NCBI GenBank assembly: GCA_007449985.2
Contig: VIIQ02000581.1
Span: 744,001-808,000 of the forward strand
DNA: 64,000 nt
Source: Desmodesmus armatus
Lineage: Eukaryota; Chlorophyta; Chlorophyceae; Sphaeropleales; Scenedesmaceae
Direction of reading: 5' to 3'
Below the pieces are notes generated by a model that was given only the letters and a program-made list of their open reading frames with translations, was not told the DNA's origin and made no database searches. A program made the position numbers and the translations under genes. Below, in pieces: positions 22,251-33,967 of this stretch (the stretch's first letter is position 1; every line of letters starts with the position of its first letter).

Positions 22251-25200
22251 TCACTCGCTGGGGTCCAGCACAGTGCCCACAAAGAGGGGTGTGCTCGTGG
22301 CGTCGTCAACCAGCATGAACAGGAAAGGCCTGCGGCACAAAAAGGCAGGGGCATGCTTCAGCAGCAAGCTACATATCACATGTGCCTAGCTAGAGGTTGT
22401 TCACCTTACAGTGCAAGGGCGCAAACAGACTGTGAACAAAGAGCTGCCAACAGCTTTGACTCCTGATGCCTGCAGAACCTCAGTCAGATGGCATGCAAAC
22501 GTCACCATATGCAAATGGTATTGCCAGCACTGTAGCCGGTGAATGCCTGACACCCTGCTGAACCAGCATCATACACATTCCTTGCAAGAAGACTTTCTGC
22601 CACATCCCACACCTACTTTCCTGTTACACGGATATCACATAAAAGCAATACAAGGCTCACCTGTCCAGCTTGATCTGTGGGGGTTCTGCCATTATCGCGG
22701 TGCAACGCATCATCACTACAGACGTCACAGCAGCCGCCTCTGTGCCCTCCTCGTCCACTATCACGCACACCTGCGAGACAGCAGTGTGGACCACACACAG
22801 CAAAATCTTGCAAGTTGCATGCAGTGACTGGCAGGACACGAGATGCCTGAGCATGCTGTGTCCTTCATGACTGGGTCAGCTCAAAGCCAATCAACCCTGC
22901 AGCACACAGGGACAACTTTGACACTGCAGCCAGCACTGCACCATCATGACGAGCCTGAAGATTTGAAATTCTACACCAAAAAGTACCGGTCCTTGGGATA
23001 ACCGATCAATGCTTGTGTGTAGGTGTCAGTGTGCGATCATACCTGCGCTTGCTGAGTGCCATGCAGGTACAGGTCTGAGGGAAGTTCAGTTCATCAGCAG
23101 GGCCCTGCACTCACCGACTGCAGCACGTCACTGATGAAGAGTGGCTCTGGGCTCAGCTTGCTGAAGTCAGCCCTGGAGCGGTCAAAGGCTGAAGCTACAC
23201 CCAGCTGCTTCAGGTGCTGCAGGGCACAACAGCACACAGACAGGCAGATGCGAGCTGTTCTGACACATGCTACAGATTTACAGTTTCAAGGTTGTGTCCT
23301 GAGCAGTGTGGCTGGCAACCACAAAGCCTTGCCACCGCGCCACCCAACAGTCTTATGGTCCCACGTTGCAGCCGCCGCTTGTCACTCTGGGGGAAGGAGA
23401 GGGTGAATTTGTTCAAGTGGTGTTGGTGACGTCACAGGACGGGCCGCACCCACCCTGCACTGCTTACCGAGCTCAGTGACATGCACTCATTCTTGACAGT
23501 AAAAGCCCTGCCACCCCAACCAACTCAAACTGTTATGTACCCGCGCTGCAGCCGCCACTTGTCACTGCTGGCAGGCACGTGAATAGGCAATGGCATTCCT
23601 TTCATGAAACAAAAATTCCACCCACCCACCCAGCGCTGCTTACCGAGCTGAGCGACATGCACTCATTCTCACAGAGACAGCCCTGCCACCACCTCCAGCC
23701 CAAATTGGTACAAACAGTAAATGCCATCGCTGCACTTGTCACTGCTGTGACGCACGTGAACTGGCAATGGCATTCCTTTCATCAGACAAAGTAAACCCGC
23801 CCACCCAGCCCTGCTTACCGAGCTGAGCGACATGCACTCGTTCTTGACAGTGAAGCGCGGCATCTCCAAATCCAAGCCTGCCGGCGACACCTTCCTGTAC
23901 TTTGAGGCGTCCAGCAGCTCCTCTATCTCCAACTCTGCTACAGCAGCAGCAAAGCCGTGCTTCAGCACCGACTGCTCGCTTGGCAGCACTGTGACTGCAG
24001 AGATGCTGCAGCCCTTGTAGGGAAGGCGCACTGCTTTGTACGCGCTGGATTCCGTGTACTTCACCACGCGGTCGGGGCTGCTGGTGCGGTCCGTGTTTTT
24101 GAAGGACTTGCGCATCATTTGGACCTGTGAGCAGATGGAGATAGAACGTGCAGCAGTTGGCAGTAGGCTGCGCAATGCCACGTGAGATCCCAGCCCATAC
24201 TGGCGCGGTGGGAGTGCACAGCCACACATTGGCTCATGTGTGCATGGGCGGGTCTTTGTGGCAGGATGACACGCTGTGACAGCAACTGAAGCACTAGCTG
24301 ATGTGCGGGCACCCACCTCGACTTGTGAGCCACCCTCAAGGGTGAAGGGTGATGGGAGCGTGGACTCTTTCTTGAAGGACAATTCCCACAAGCCCTGCAG
24401 CAAGCAAGCAAGCAAGCAAGGCAGCCAGGAAGAAATTGTCAGAAGTCAGCGCAGAAGCTGCATGCTGCGGATGCCACAGACACATACAGCAAGTCAGTGC
24501 AGTAGTGTGCACAGCAGCTACCTGCACATGTGTACAAAGGTGGTGCCATTACTGAGCTACCAATCAGGCAACAATCAGGCAACAACACTGGCGCCGTTAT
24601 CCCATACTGCCTGAAAGCTGCTACATGGCCACCGGAAATGTTGCTACACGCTCCAAGTAGCTGCAGCGGCCACTGTGGCAGCCAGGCACGCAGGCAGGCA
24701 AGCACCAGCCTGTCATCACTGGTGACGTCACAACGGTCGCTGTTATCAAGTAGTGCTGCACACAGCCAAGGACAGACCGGGACCTTTGGTTACCTTGAAG
24801 TACACTGCATTTGTGAGTACAAGGTCAAAGGGTGTGCCAGGAGGCACAGCCAACTTGATGAGGCCCTTCGTGACACGTGCCGCCCACTCATTGATCACGT
24901 CCACACTCTCAGCCTGCTGCGCCTCTGCCTGCATAGCAACACCAATAGCAGTGTGACAATCTCCACATCAGTCAGCACCGTGCACACTTACACGGACACC
25001 TGCACTACCTGCACTTGAACACACGCAGACTGGCACACATTTTGCTGCTGCTAATCCATTTGATGATTGTGGGATTATCGCTGCCGGAAACAAAGCCAAG
25101 GATCCACATCAAGTCCAAACCACCCTCACATGGAACAGCTCCTTGGCAGCTGCTGCATACTCAGGCCTGATGGGCCAGTTCTTGGTCCATATGCTGGATG

Positions 25201-25876
25201 CAACCACCAGCTCACAGTCTTCGCCTGCCTGAGCATTCAAGCTGTTGCTGAGTGAGGAAGCGTGCTGCAGCAGCTGCTGGACATCTTCAGCAGCTGCTGC
25301 CTTGGGCTGCACCAGGCCTAGCAGGCGGGACTTGTCTTGATGCAGCAGGTGGTACAGCTCCTGCTCACTGCCACCACCTGCAATGCAGTCCATTGAAGCA
25401 CGCAGTCGGCCTCAATGGATTACCTGAATAGTGTTGCAACACCCTGGGGTGCGCTTGCCCCGTTGGTACAGTCACTGTACACTGAGTGTACTGCCATCTG
25501 ATCCTGTGGGATCACAGCCTGGCGACTAATGCACTGACGGTGGTGCAGGTGATTTGTTAGCAAGGTCAGGTGAGCGGCAACCCCCTACGCTTGGCAGCAT
25601 GTGCCAGTTGAACATGATGATGATTGACAGCAGCTGCGTGCATGGATACGCAATGCAAGGCTGGGTTCACAGCAGTTCTGAGCATGCACCACGGTATGTT
25701 AGGTACCAAAAGCTGCAAAACTGACCTGCACCTCTCAAAGCCAGCGCTAGGGCAACGTACAGACTGAATGGGGATGTGAAGGCTCCAGATCCCCCCTTTG
25801 CTATGGGGCCTAGCTTCTGCAGCTGCCATGCAAAGCCTGCCACGTGTGCTTCGGTCATAGACGCATTTGAAGTCAT
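22251..25876 (-). CDS. Intracellular plant-type serpin (serine protease inhibitor), 402 aa
   Basis: Eight exons join in phase: 25876-25726, 25377-25130, 24928-24794, 24394-24317, 24124-23819, 23216-23115, 22770-22661 and 22329-22251. Length is typical of serpins. Landmarks run in order: GAFTSPFSLYVALALALRGA (helix B); DVINEWAARVTKGLI and LVLTNAVYFKGLWELSF, the conserved NAVYFKG/W core; KAVRLPYKG; LGVASAFDRSRADFS; the hinge DEEGTEAAAVT; and the C-terminal PFLFMLVDD. There is no signal peptide, so it acts in the cytosol or nucleus, like other plant serpins. Counting from the hinge Gly as P15, the reactive loop is VVMMRC|TA, placing Cys at P1 and Arg at P2. Serpins trap proteases by loop cleavage and insertion; the alanine-rich hinge needed for this is intact, so it is probably inhibitory. 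The target protease cannot be read from the sequence. Confidence 0.93.
23320..23850. repeat. 175-bp tandem repeat spanning the serpin exon 5 / intron 5 junction, about 3 copies
   Basis: The sequence CTGCTTACCGAGCT followed by GACATGCACTC occurs at 23460, 23636 and 23811, a period of 176 and 175 bp. Each copy holds the last ~40 bp of exon 5 (encoding FTVKNECMSLSS on the minus strand) plus the same donor and intron start. A more diverged start of a further copy lies near 23330. Only the 23811 copy continues into the full exon; the others lie inside intron 5 as exon-end relics with working-looking GTAAGC donors. Confidence 0.88.
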
Positions 25877-27047
25877 TATGGCGAGACTACGGAGGGGCCT
25901 AAACTGGCGAGGCGTGTGCTTGCAGAGGCTTGGACAGCAATTCGGACAAAATGGGCTGGAACGGCAGATCGCATGCATTGACAGCCAGATTAGTAAACAT
26001 TTGTCGACTGCAACAGGGGGTACCGATACATCGAGTGGACCCCGACAGGTTCCAGTCAGGTGAGTCAACGGGTTACGGGAGTGCGACCAGAGCGACCCGC
26101 TCTCGGCTTGCCCAAGCAGCGATGAATTCCTGAGGCTGTCAGTACTTAAAAGCAGTGTACTCAACAACATGCCATATTGACAGCACATCAAGTGTCAGTG
26201 GTGCCGGCAGTACTGCTGGTAGCAGGAGGGACTTGCAGTATAAAGCTCCAATTCAGCCCAAAACAAGTAATGAATGTCAGAGAAAACATGCTTGCCAGAT
26301 GATACACGGCACATATGGGCCTCGGATGCCCTTGCCAAGTGTGGCCAACCCCAGCACATGGTCTGGACCGAGGGCGTCATGCCAAGGGCCTGCACCATGT
26401 GCAGTTACCACCACACAACGTGCAGGCCTGCCCAAGCTGCAGGCTGCGCAAAAAAAACATGCAACACTCCAGTCCGCCCCCCATACAGTCACCACTAGGC
26501 AGAAGGCCCAGATTACCCCCCCCCCCCCCTGTCATTAGAGACCCCTTGCATTCCCTGTCACTATGTCCCCGCTGAAGCACTGGCACCAGACAGACACAAA
26601 AACAATCTTTGTCAGGAAACATGGGAGCAAAGGGCTCCATTATGCTTTTAGGCATCCAGGCTCAATCGCTGAGTCAGAGAGGAGGGGTCATGGCAGAACC
26701 AGCATCGCAGCTGGTACAAGACAGCAGAGGGCTGTCATACACTCCAACCCCTGCACCTAGGGATGTGTGACAATGTCATCTTGATGAAAGCAACCAGGCT
26801 ATAATCAATCAGGATAGAAGGGCTTCAGATGGACGAATGCTGGACCAAACAGAAACCAAGTGGGTATGCCCTGCAGAATACCCGGTAGCTGCGCACGAAT
26901 GAACACGATGATCCTCAGGCTTAACTTGCTGCATGCACCAAGCTCTGGACATCCTACCAAGCAGAAAACACACGGTCAGATGGACCATGTCTGCTACATT
27001 GCTGTACTGCTCACAACCAGCTCTATCAACAGGTGTTATGGGGTCAC
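25877..27047. other. Intergenic region between serpin and first transporter
   Basis: Holds the serpin upstream region and the 3'UTR of the transporter gene, both on the minus strand. A run of about 14 C lies near 26517-26530. No exon or RNA gene was found. Confidence 0.45.
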
Positions 27048-30000
27048 TCACAACAGCTGGCTGGCACCACCCTGGTTGCCTGCAGTAGCTGTCACATTGA
27101 TCACAACATACCCATGGGCACACTCAGCATACAGCTCTGAATCATCCCCATACATACTACCCTTACGATCCCCGTCAGCAACACGCTTGCTGTCAAAGCC
27201 TTGCTGCACCTGCTGCGGCTTCGCCTTTGCGGCTGCTGGGGCTGCTGCTGCGGCTGTGATTCTCATGATGCTCTGATTTGTGGCATAAGCTGCTGCAGCC
27301 TTGGTCCTGAACATGAATGCAACCGTGTTTGAGAAGCCCTGTCGCCAGGGCCTGGCAGTGAATGCTGACAGCAGCATGTTGAGGTCCTGCAGGTACAAGA
27401 CAAGAGGACAAGCATAGCAGTCAATATCAGCTACATGCAGCAAAGCCCATCTGCTGTGCATATGTTTGCAGTGGGGCAGCCCCTCACAGGTCCTGCTGCC
27501 CAATCATGTCAAGAGGGCTTATCTCCGCACGCAAAATTGGCGCCGCTTACCTCGACCTGCTCTGGCATGCGCGCCCCCAGAGTTTCTGGCATCAGAAGTG
27601 TGAGCAGTCCCCCCAGCATCGCCAGCACACCAAAGATCATGAAGGGGATGAACACCTGCAGGACACGATGCAGCAAAACTTTGAGTCGACAGCAAGTTGG
27701 TACGTGCATCAGCAGCAGCACTCCTCAAGGCCAGCGCATTTTCAAGGTTGCGGCCACCCACTGCCACATATACACCCATCGATCTGACGCAACCGTGTCA
27801 TATGATTCTCACATACTTTCAGGCTGGGCCCCAGAGCCTTGCGAAGTTGGGCAGACAAGCAAGCGCTACACATTGTTCGTGCTTGTCACTTGCCTGGCTG
27901 TAGCCGCCCACCGAGCCCATCTGTGCCCCAGCCATAAGCAGGAAAGGTGCCGTGACGGAGCCCAGGCGGGACGCTTGGCTGCAGACGCCCATCACTGACG
28001 AGCGGCAGGATGTGGGCAGCAGCTCCGCAGTATAGATGGAGATGACAGACTCGGCAGCTGCAGCAGCAATGACAGTGCGGCCCACACAAACTTGTGAGTA
28101 ATCACTGGTTTGTGTTATGCGCAACTAGCTGGCATTGCCAAGGACATGCACAGCAGCAAGAGTGAGCAGGGCTGGGCCTCCGGCAACATGCATGCATACG
28201 GCAAGACATGTGCTTACTTGCTGTAGATCGCGCCGCACTGTGCGCCTTACACATACGCCATCAACCATCAGGCTGCAGTACTGCTACCATACGAAAGTAT
28301 GGTAGTCATCTTAGTCATGCTGCATGTGGGCCAAGAGAGGCCCTGCACGCACCTGAGCAGCCAAACTTGCCGACGCCTGCAAGCACAGCTTGCGTGATGC
28401 CACCACTGACCATGGCACAAGCAACACAGGCACCACCGCCCAGCAGCTGGCCAAGAGCAACAATGTTGTGGCGGCCCACACGGTCCTGCAGGCAGGAGGA
28501 CAAGACACGTCTCAGTACATGCTGGTACTGAGCACCTCTACTAGACTGCAGACAGAGGTGGCGCCTGTGCCTGGAAAAGCAGGACGACGCAGAACAATAT
28601 TCATACAGTGACAAGGCACGTCTCTGGGCGGCTGCATGTCGACCACACCATGCGCGCACTTGCCTGACCATACCAAACATGGCACGACTCACCACTGTGG
28701 GGCCAACGACGAACAGGGCTACGCACTCAGCAACGACACCAATGGCAAAAGTCACGTATCTGCAGCAGCAAAAACAGCAGCAGAGCAAAGAGTTTGAATT
28801 CAGCTATCACTGGCAGCAGAGGGTTAGACATATAGGCAACGAGAGCAAAGGCATGCCGACAGCTGCTTGCAGAAACAGGACCATGCTGGTTGACATATCT
28901 GAGCCTTTAAACACCGCATGTCAGCAGGCATGGGGGCGCGTATGTACAACACGGGTGATGTCATCGCATGCCAAACTAAAGAAAAGGAACTCACATGGAG
29001 CCTGGAATGCCTCCACTGCCCATAGCAATGCCGTAGTAGTTGAGCATCAGTGAAAACCAGTTGATCAACAGAACAACAAGCCGGATGGCTAGCCGCCGCT
29101 CCCGCAGCAGCTGGCAGAGCCCCAAGGGTGTTTCGTCCTCGCTGCCCGCTGCTTGCTGGTCGCATACACCCTCCTCTGCGGACAGCTCCTCTGGCCGTTG
29201 CAGTTGCTTGCTGCTGACGCTGCTAACAATTGGCTGGCAGGGCATGCTGGACTTGTTGGCGTCAGCAACTCGTTGCATGATGACAGTTGCCTCCTCTGTG
29301 CGTCCATGGCTGAGGAGCCAGCGTGCTGACTCTGACACCAGAGGGTACAGCAGCAGGATTGCTCCGTTGATGCATGCGGCCGCCAGCACAAGGTGCTGCC
29401 AAGCTGGCAAAGCATAGCCAAGTCCCACCATCACAAACTCTCCCACCTGCGTGTAAGGGCGCACCAAATCAGGCAGGTGCCAGGACGCTCAGCACAACAA
29501 GGGCGCTGTATCATGCCTGCATGCACCAACCATGCAAAGCACTGGTGCGCCGTCAGCATGACAGCACGCTGTGCGCGCCTCACGTGTGCTGAGCTCACCC
29601 GAGCAAGTCACTGCAGGAGAGGTTATCCTGCACTGTGCCGGCACACTCACCACAAAGAGAGACAGGGAGGCGATGCCAGCAAGGCCCCTGCAGACAAACA
29701 GCACGCGGCATGCGACCACCTTGAGGCATGCTGGCAAGCAGGCGCCATAAAGCGGTTCAGGTAGGGTTGCAGGATGCTCAGCACAAGCTCATCATGGCCA
29801 CCAAGCATGCCACAGCAAGCTTGCATCAGGCGCGTGGCTGTCATGAGTGACACACCTGAAGTCAGGGCCCACGGGCTCTGTGCTGAGCAGGAAGATGCAG
29901 TGAGACTGTCCTGCAGCGCCAATGCCTGTCACAGCGCGCAGCGCAGCCATTACCCAGTAGGACGGGGCAGCGATGCTGGCTGCCATGGAGGCGCCGATCA

Positions 30001-30834
30001 GTGCTGTTGCCAGGAAGAGGGGGATGCGCCTGCCCCAGCGGTCGCACAACCAGCCAAACAGGCCGGACCCGATGAAAGCACCCATGAACATCAACTATGA
30101 GGTGCAGCAGACAGCACAAACAAACAGCCACTTGATGAGCAGCTGCAGGGGGCAGGCAGTTGAAGCACGTTCATCTGCCCCAGCACAGCTGTTGAGCCGG
30201 GTGCACACAGTCACATGCTGCGCTGATGCAGGTTGTCGATGGATGTTTGGCGCCTCTGTGTCATGACCTTCCAGACTGCTTGTTACACATTAGGACCAGA
30301 CCACTTACAGAGTTGACAAACTGCACACGCCATGCCTGATCGCACACCAGGTTGAACTTCGACACCAGTGAGTCTGCAGCAGCACATCAAACCAGCGACA
30401 GGCCGTCACACAGTTATTCATCTGACACGGGCAGTGCAGCAAGCTGTGGGTGCTGGGCACAACCAAACGGGGTTGGCATGAAGGCAGCTGCGACCTGCTG
30501 CAGACTTTGAACAGGGCAGCATACCTTCGTTGGTCCACTGCCATTGGTCTGCAGATAGGCTGCAGAACCTCTCGCTGCTGGGGGTTTCTTGCTGATAGAC
30601 AGCTGCACATGCTGCATCTGCTGCACTCCTGCACTACCAGCTGTGGTTTGCGATGGGGTCAACAGTGATGAACACCCACAGGAAGAAGGCTGCTGCGTTT
30701 GCAAGCTGTGGAAGGCTTGCCCACAGGAGGCATCGCCACTGCCCAGGTCCCCACTGGCCAAGATGCTTAGTAAGGGCAGCATCATAAGTAAGAGGTTGTT
30801 CATGAAGAGGCGGCAGGGTCTTGGTGCCCGTCAT
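27048..30834 (-). CDS. OCT-like major facilitator transporter, copy 1, 613 aa
   Basis: Eleven exons join in phase: 30834-30638, 30568-30525, 30373-30309, 30094-29856, 29687-29651, 29446-28995, 28759-28693, 28485-28353, 28057-27894, 27655-27551 and 27386-27048. Topology matches organic cation/carnitine transporters of the MFS: one helix, a loop with paired cysteines (FCSLSADQWQW, FNLVCDQAW), then GWLCDRWGRRIPLF (motif A), LRAVTGIGAAGQSHC, STEPVGPDFR, SESARWLLSHGRTEEA, a charged central loop, AELLPTSCRSS and a closing LMPETLGARMPEQ. Plant OCTs sit in the plasma membrane or tonoplast and move organic cations or sugars with protons; the substrate here is unknown. Intron 9 (after 27894) starts with GCAAGT, a GC-AG intron. 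A paralog lies at 36930-40616. The start is the first ATG and aligns with the paralog. Confidence 0.87.
28284..28305. repeat. Perfect 9-bp hairpin with GAAA loop inside a transporter intron
   Basis: CTACCATAC, GAAA, GTATGGTAG. It lies in intron 8 of the first transporter. On the transcribed strand the loop reads TTTC, so a GNRA-tetraloop role is not supported. Confidence 0.7.
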
Positions 30835-30849
30835 GTTGAGTGGATGAAT

Positions 30850-30962
30850 CAATCAAGCCTCAAGTAGTATGATGCTGCCTTGCGGGTGGTCTATGGAGGT
30901 GGCTGAATTCAATCGAGTTTCAAATAGTATGATGCTGCCAGTGCCTTGCTGCTGGTCTATGG
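30850..30962. repeat. Direct repeat upstream of the first transporter
   Basis: Two copies of a ~30-bp block (CAATCAAGCCTCAAGTAG-type then TATGATGCTGCC) start at 30850 and 30910, each followed by GGTCTATGG. The pair lies immediately upstream of the transporter's ATG and within the 380-bp gap shared with the divergent BTB pseudogene, so it could hold promoter elements. Confidence 0.7.
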
Positions 30963-31213
30963 AAACAATACACCCAAACTTTGATAGCCCGCCGGATGCA
31001 GAACATCAAAAGAGTAGTGTCTATCAGAGACGAAAGCCACTATAGATATGTAGATCATAACCTTATCGTCGATGTATTGATCAGACACGCAGGCTGTCAT
31101 GTCTCCCACATAACAACTGATCTGAGTTTGAAAGGCGTTTCACGAACATCTGCCAGGATTGACATGATTCCTAATGTCCTGATTTCGGCAACAATCATCA
31201 CAGCTGGGCAGCA

Positions 31214-33226
31214 ATGGATGCACCGTCCTTCGCCGACCCGTGGCAGCAGCATGACTTTTCGGATGTAGATGTGCTCCTGACAGCAGCAGATACCGTACTA
31301 GCTCGGTTCCCAGGTTCCCAGGTTCCCAGGTCACAATGTAATCCTCAGCAGGTCCCCATGCTTCGCGGCCCAGGTGGGTTGGCTTTGGGGAGGTGGAAAG
31401 CCCCCCCCCCCCCCCCGGGTGAAGGTCAGCAGGGTGAAATCTGACACCAACAGGCGAGCCACCAATGAACATCAAAGCACAAATGAGCCTTGTTCCCTAC
31501 TTGTGTGTGCTAGTTTAACAGCCAGCGCAACGTCAATTTACACCGCTCCAATGTCACAGCAACCACCAGTCAACACAACACAGGGTCCGATGTTGCTGGC
31601 TGCCATATTCTTGTACTGGCAGCGCAAGCGCCCACACGAGGAGCATGAAACAGATGGAGGGCAGCCTGGCAGCGTAATGCAGCAGGGTGACAGCAGCAGC
31701 ATGCAGCAGGGCGACCAGGCAGGTGGCAACGGCAGGCCTCAGCTTGTGCTGGAGCTGCAAGACGACTCAGAGCAGGCCGCAGCACTTGCAGTGCTTTCAG
31801 GAATGTATCTGGTCAAACCGCTGCCGGAGCTCCTGGTGGAGCTGTCCCAAGAACAGCAGCTGCAGGCAGCAGTCTTGGCAGACAAGTGGCAGGTGGCCAG
31901 CGCCAGAGAGACAGCAGCACAGCTGCTGGCAGCAGCAGGCTACACGCAAGCCAGTCTGATAGAGGCCGTCAAACAGCGGGTGCTGTCAGCTGTGGCGCTG
32001 CCTGACTGCTTACATCCGCTGCTGAAGAGCGTGCTGCTGCCCCTGTTAAAGACCTTGAGGCACTGCCAGTGTGGGCGGATGCAGGACTGCGACTGCAGTT
32101 ACTGGGCCTGTCCCTGCCAGCCATGGAGCTGCTGCTGTCCTGCGATGAACTCAAGGTGACACCAAGCGCTTGATCAAGGAAAGCATGCCTAGTGTACTGC
32201 ATCGCCATCTCTTACGTAAGCTGGCGCTCACCCTCAACTGCACACAGTGCACTGTTGTCAATGTCAGTGCAGACATGTAGATCAGGGCAATTCGATGCCC
32301 GCTGGCTGCAGAGCTCACCGTGCTGACACCAGGGTTTGTCTGCTACTATCGTACATCGAGGCATTGACAACTGCTGGCGATCTGCATGGCACTGCGCCCT
32401 ACTGCTTGCTGTTCCTGGTGTGCAGGTTGCGAGTGAAGACACAGTGCTGTATACGGTGAGACGCTACCTGGACCGCAGCAACGGCATACAGGCGCAGCAA
32501 GAGCATGCCAGGCAGGTGCTGGCGCCACTCATCCGCTGCCAGCACCTCTCACAGTTCTGGCTAGCCTCATCAGTCCTGATGACATAGCCCACACCGCCTC
32601 TGTCTGAGCTGCAGCCGCAGCTGGGGCTGCTGATGCTTCTACGCAGTGCGCAGCCAGGTGTCGTGATCCAGCAATCGCACCTGCAGGAGGTGCTGATGGG
32701 CGCTCCTCCCAGCTGGGCGCTGGGGCAGCGTGCTAACAGGCATCATGGGCGCACGGTGCCCAGCGTGTCTGTAATCTGGGACGTCGACATCAATGCGCTG
32801 CACAGCGCTGCGTCGTAGAGAACACGAAACAGTCTCTCAACTCACTTGAGTCACTTATCTACACAGCTCCATTGGGCGGCCTGACGTTCGCAATGACAGT
32901 CACCTGCACACCACATGATGCCGGCTGCAAGGTGGGCGTCTTTGCCGGGTGTGCCAACCTGCCAGGCTACCCCATGAGGCCCTCCTTCCGGTTTCGAGTG
33001 GTGTCAGGTGGCCTTACCAAGTCTGGTCTGTGCCCTGCAGGACAGCAGCAAGCTGCTGTTGGGTGGAACGATTTTTTTCCAACTTGGCACAATGGCAGGG
33101 GGCTGGGACGAGGCAGCAGTGGCTGCCAAGGGGCTGCCTTCCAACGGCAACCTGCCCATCACTCTGACTGTGTCTGAGGTGGGGCATGTGGAGTGTGTAC
33201 AGGCTCGTGTGGGGCGGCGCCGGTAA
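31214..33226 (+). pseudogene. Decayed BTB/BACK-domain protein gene
   Basis: Family features are recognisable in order but in conflicting frames. At 31214: MDAPSFADPWQQHDFSDVDV, a BTB start. 31610-32050: the end of BTB and the BACK entry (ELLVELSQEQQLQAAVLADK, ALPDCLHPLLKSVLL). The continuation WADAGLRLQLLGLSLPAMEL then lies in another frame, ending at a GTGACA donor. The next exon (ASEDTVLYTVRRYLDRS, LAPLIRCQHLSQFWLASS) hits TAG at 32585-32587; the family-like SPDDIAHT is in a second frame and LQPQLGLLMLLRSAQPG is back in the first. Further shifts occur near 32805-32820 (before VVENTKQSLNSLESLIY) and at a T7 tract, 33072-33078 (GWNDFF versus FQLGTMAGGWDEAA). Neighbouring genes need no such corrections, so sequencing error is unlikely. 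An intact gene would encode a Cullin-3 adaptor-type protein. Confidence 0.78.
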
Positions 33227-33671
33227 ATTTGCTGCAAGGCGCTTGGTGTTTGTTGTGGTGCGTTTTGTAAAGCTGTTGTTGTCCTGTGAGTCTGCCTTTT
33301 TATCGCGCAAGTGGCGCAGCAGCATCTGTTGACCCTGGCTCCGTACAGGGCTTGAGCCCACTGCAGCGTTGTACTTCAAATGACATTTGACAGCAGCATT
33401 GCAAGCGTTCGAGGCTCCAACTGTCTTGTAGGCAGAGATGCACTATGGATGTCATGGAGTGCAGCTGGATGTACTTGCGTAGTGCTGCCGATACCGGCAG
33501 TGCATGCCTCTGAACATGTGGGTGTTGAAGATATTTCCAGATCATGTGCCTCCAAGTTATGTGATGGATCAACACAAATTGGCGAGGGACTTTTGGTGAA
33601 AGCAGACATATCTGGTGACTGCAAGGGGAGGGGATTGCTGGAACACGTTTGCAGGTATGTGTGGGTTGTAT
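33227..33671. other. Intergenic, no recognised gene
   Basis: Between the BTB pseudogene end and the nested hairpin. Overlapping open frames exist on both strands but none resembles a family or has consistent splice sites. Confidence 0.4.
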
Positions 33672-33814
33672 GCCTGCAGATTCAAGTCGAGAGGGCGATA
33701 GCGAGATTTATTGGACTGTCAAGAGTCCGCGGGTAACCGAGCGTAGCGAGGGTTTCCGCGGAATCGAGACAGTTCAATAAATTGAGCGTAGCCCTCGAGG
33801 CTGAATCTGCAGGC
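33672..33814. repeat. 143-bp nested hairpin with GAGCGTAGCGAG-type core
   Basis: The outer 13 bp (GCCTGCAGATTCA at 33672-33684) pair perfectly with TGAATCTGCAGGC at 33802-33814. Inward, TCGAG-AGGGC pairs with GCCCTCGAGG, TTTATTGGACTGTC with GACAGTTCAATAAA, and CCGCGGGTAACC with GGTTTCCGCGG. The loop region is GAGCGTAGCGAG, and the related words GCGATAGCGAG and TTGAGCGTAGCCC occur in the arms. Such GCGTAGCG-type palindromes resemble the small dispersed repeats of many green-algal organelle genomes (recollection, not a search), so this may be organelle-derived or a mobile palindrome. Confidence 0.85.
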
Positions 33815-33881
33815 GTCCAAGCGACTTATGCCGCGAAAAGAAAAATAAGTTGACTTTCTGCGGACTTTTTGACGACTTTCT

Positions 33882-33925
33882 GTTGACTTTTGTATAATGC
33901 ACTGTTGACTTTTGTATAATGCACT
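33882..33925. repeat. 22-bp TATA-containing tandem repeat
   Basis: GTTGACTTTTGTATAATGCA with CT occurs at 33882 and 33904, and its first eight bases start again at 33926. Each unit contains GTATAAT. The position just before the minisatellite and the P/Q-rich frame suggests a possible promoter, but no transcription evidence is available. Confidence 0.75.
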
Positions 33926-33967
33926 GTTGACTTGGTCAACCTTGTTTGACTGTGACAGTCACAAGGA

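Noticed and set aside
28284..28305. GNRA-tetraloop RNA element
   Set aside because: The GAAA loop is on the non-transcribed strand; the transcript would have a TTTC loop, and the stem is only 9 bp.
31374..32159. BTB-region frame of 261 codons as an intact gene
   Set aside because: It changes from family-like to Cys/Trp-rich nonsense after about position 32045, where the conserved continuation lies in a different frame.
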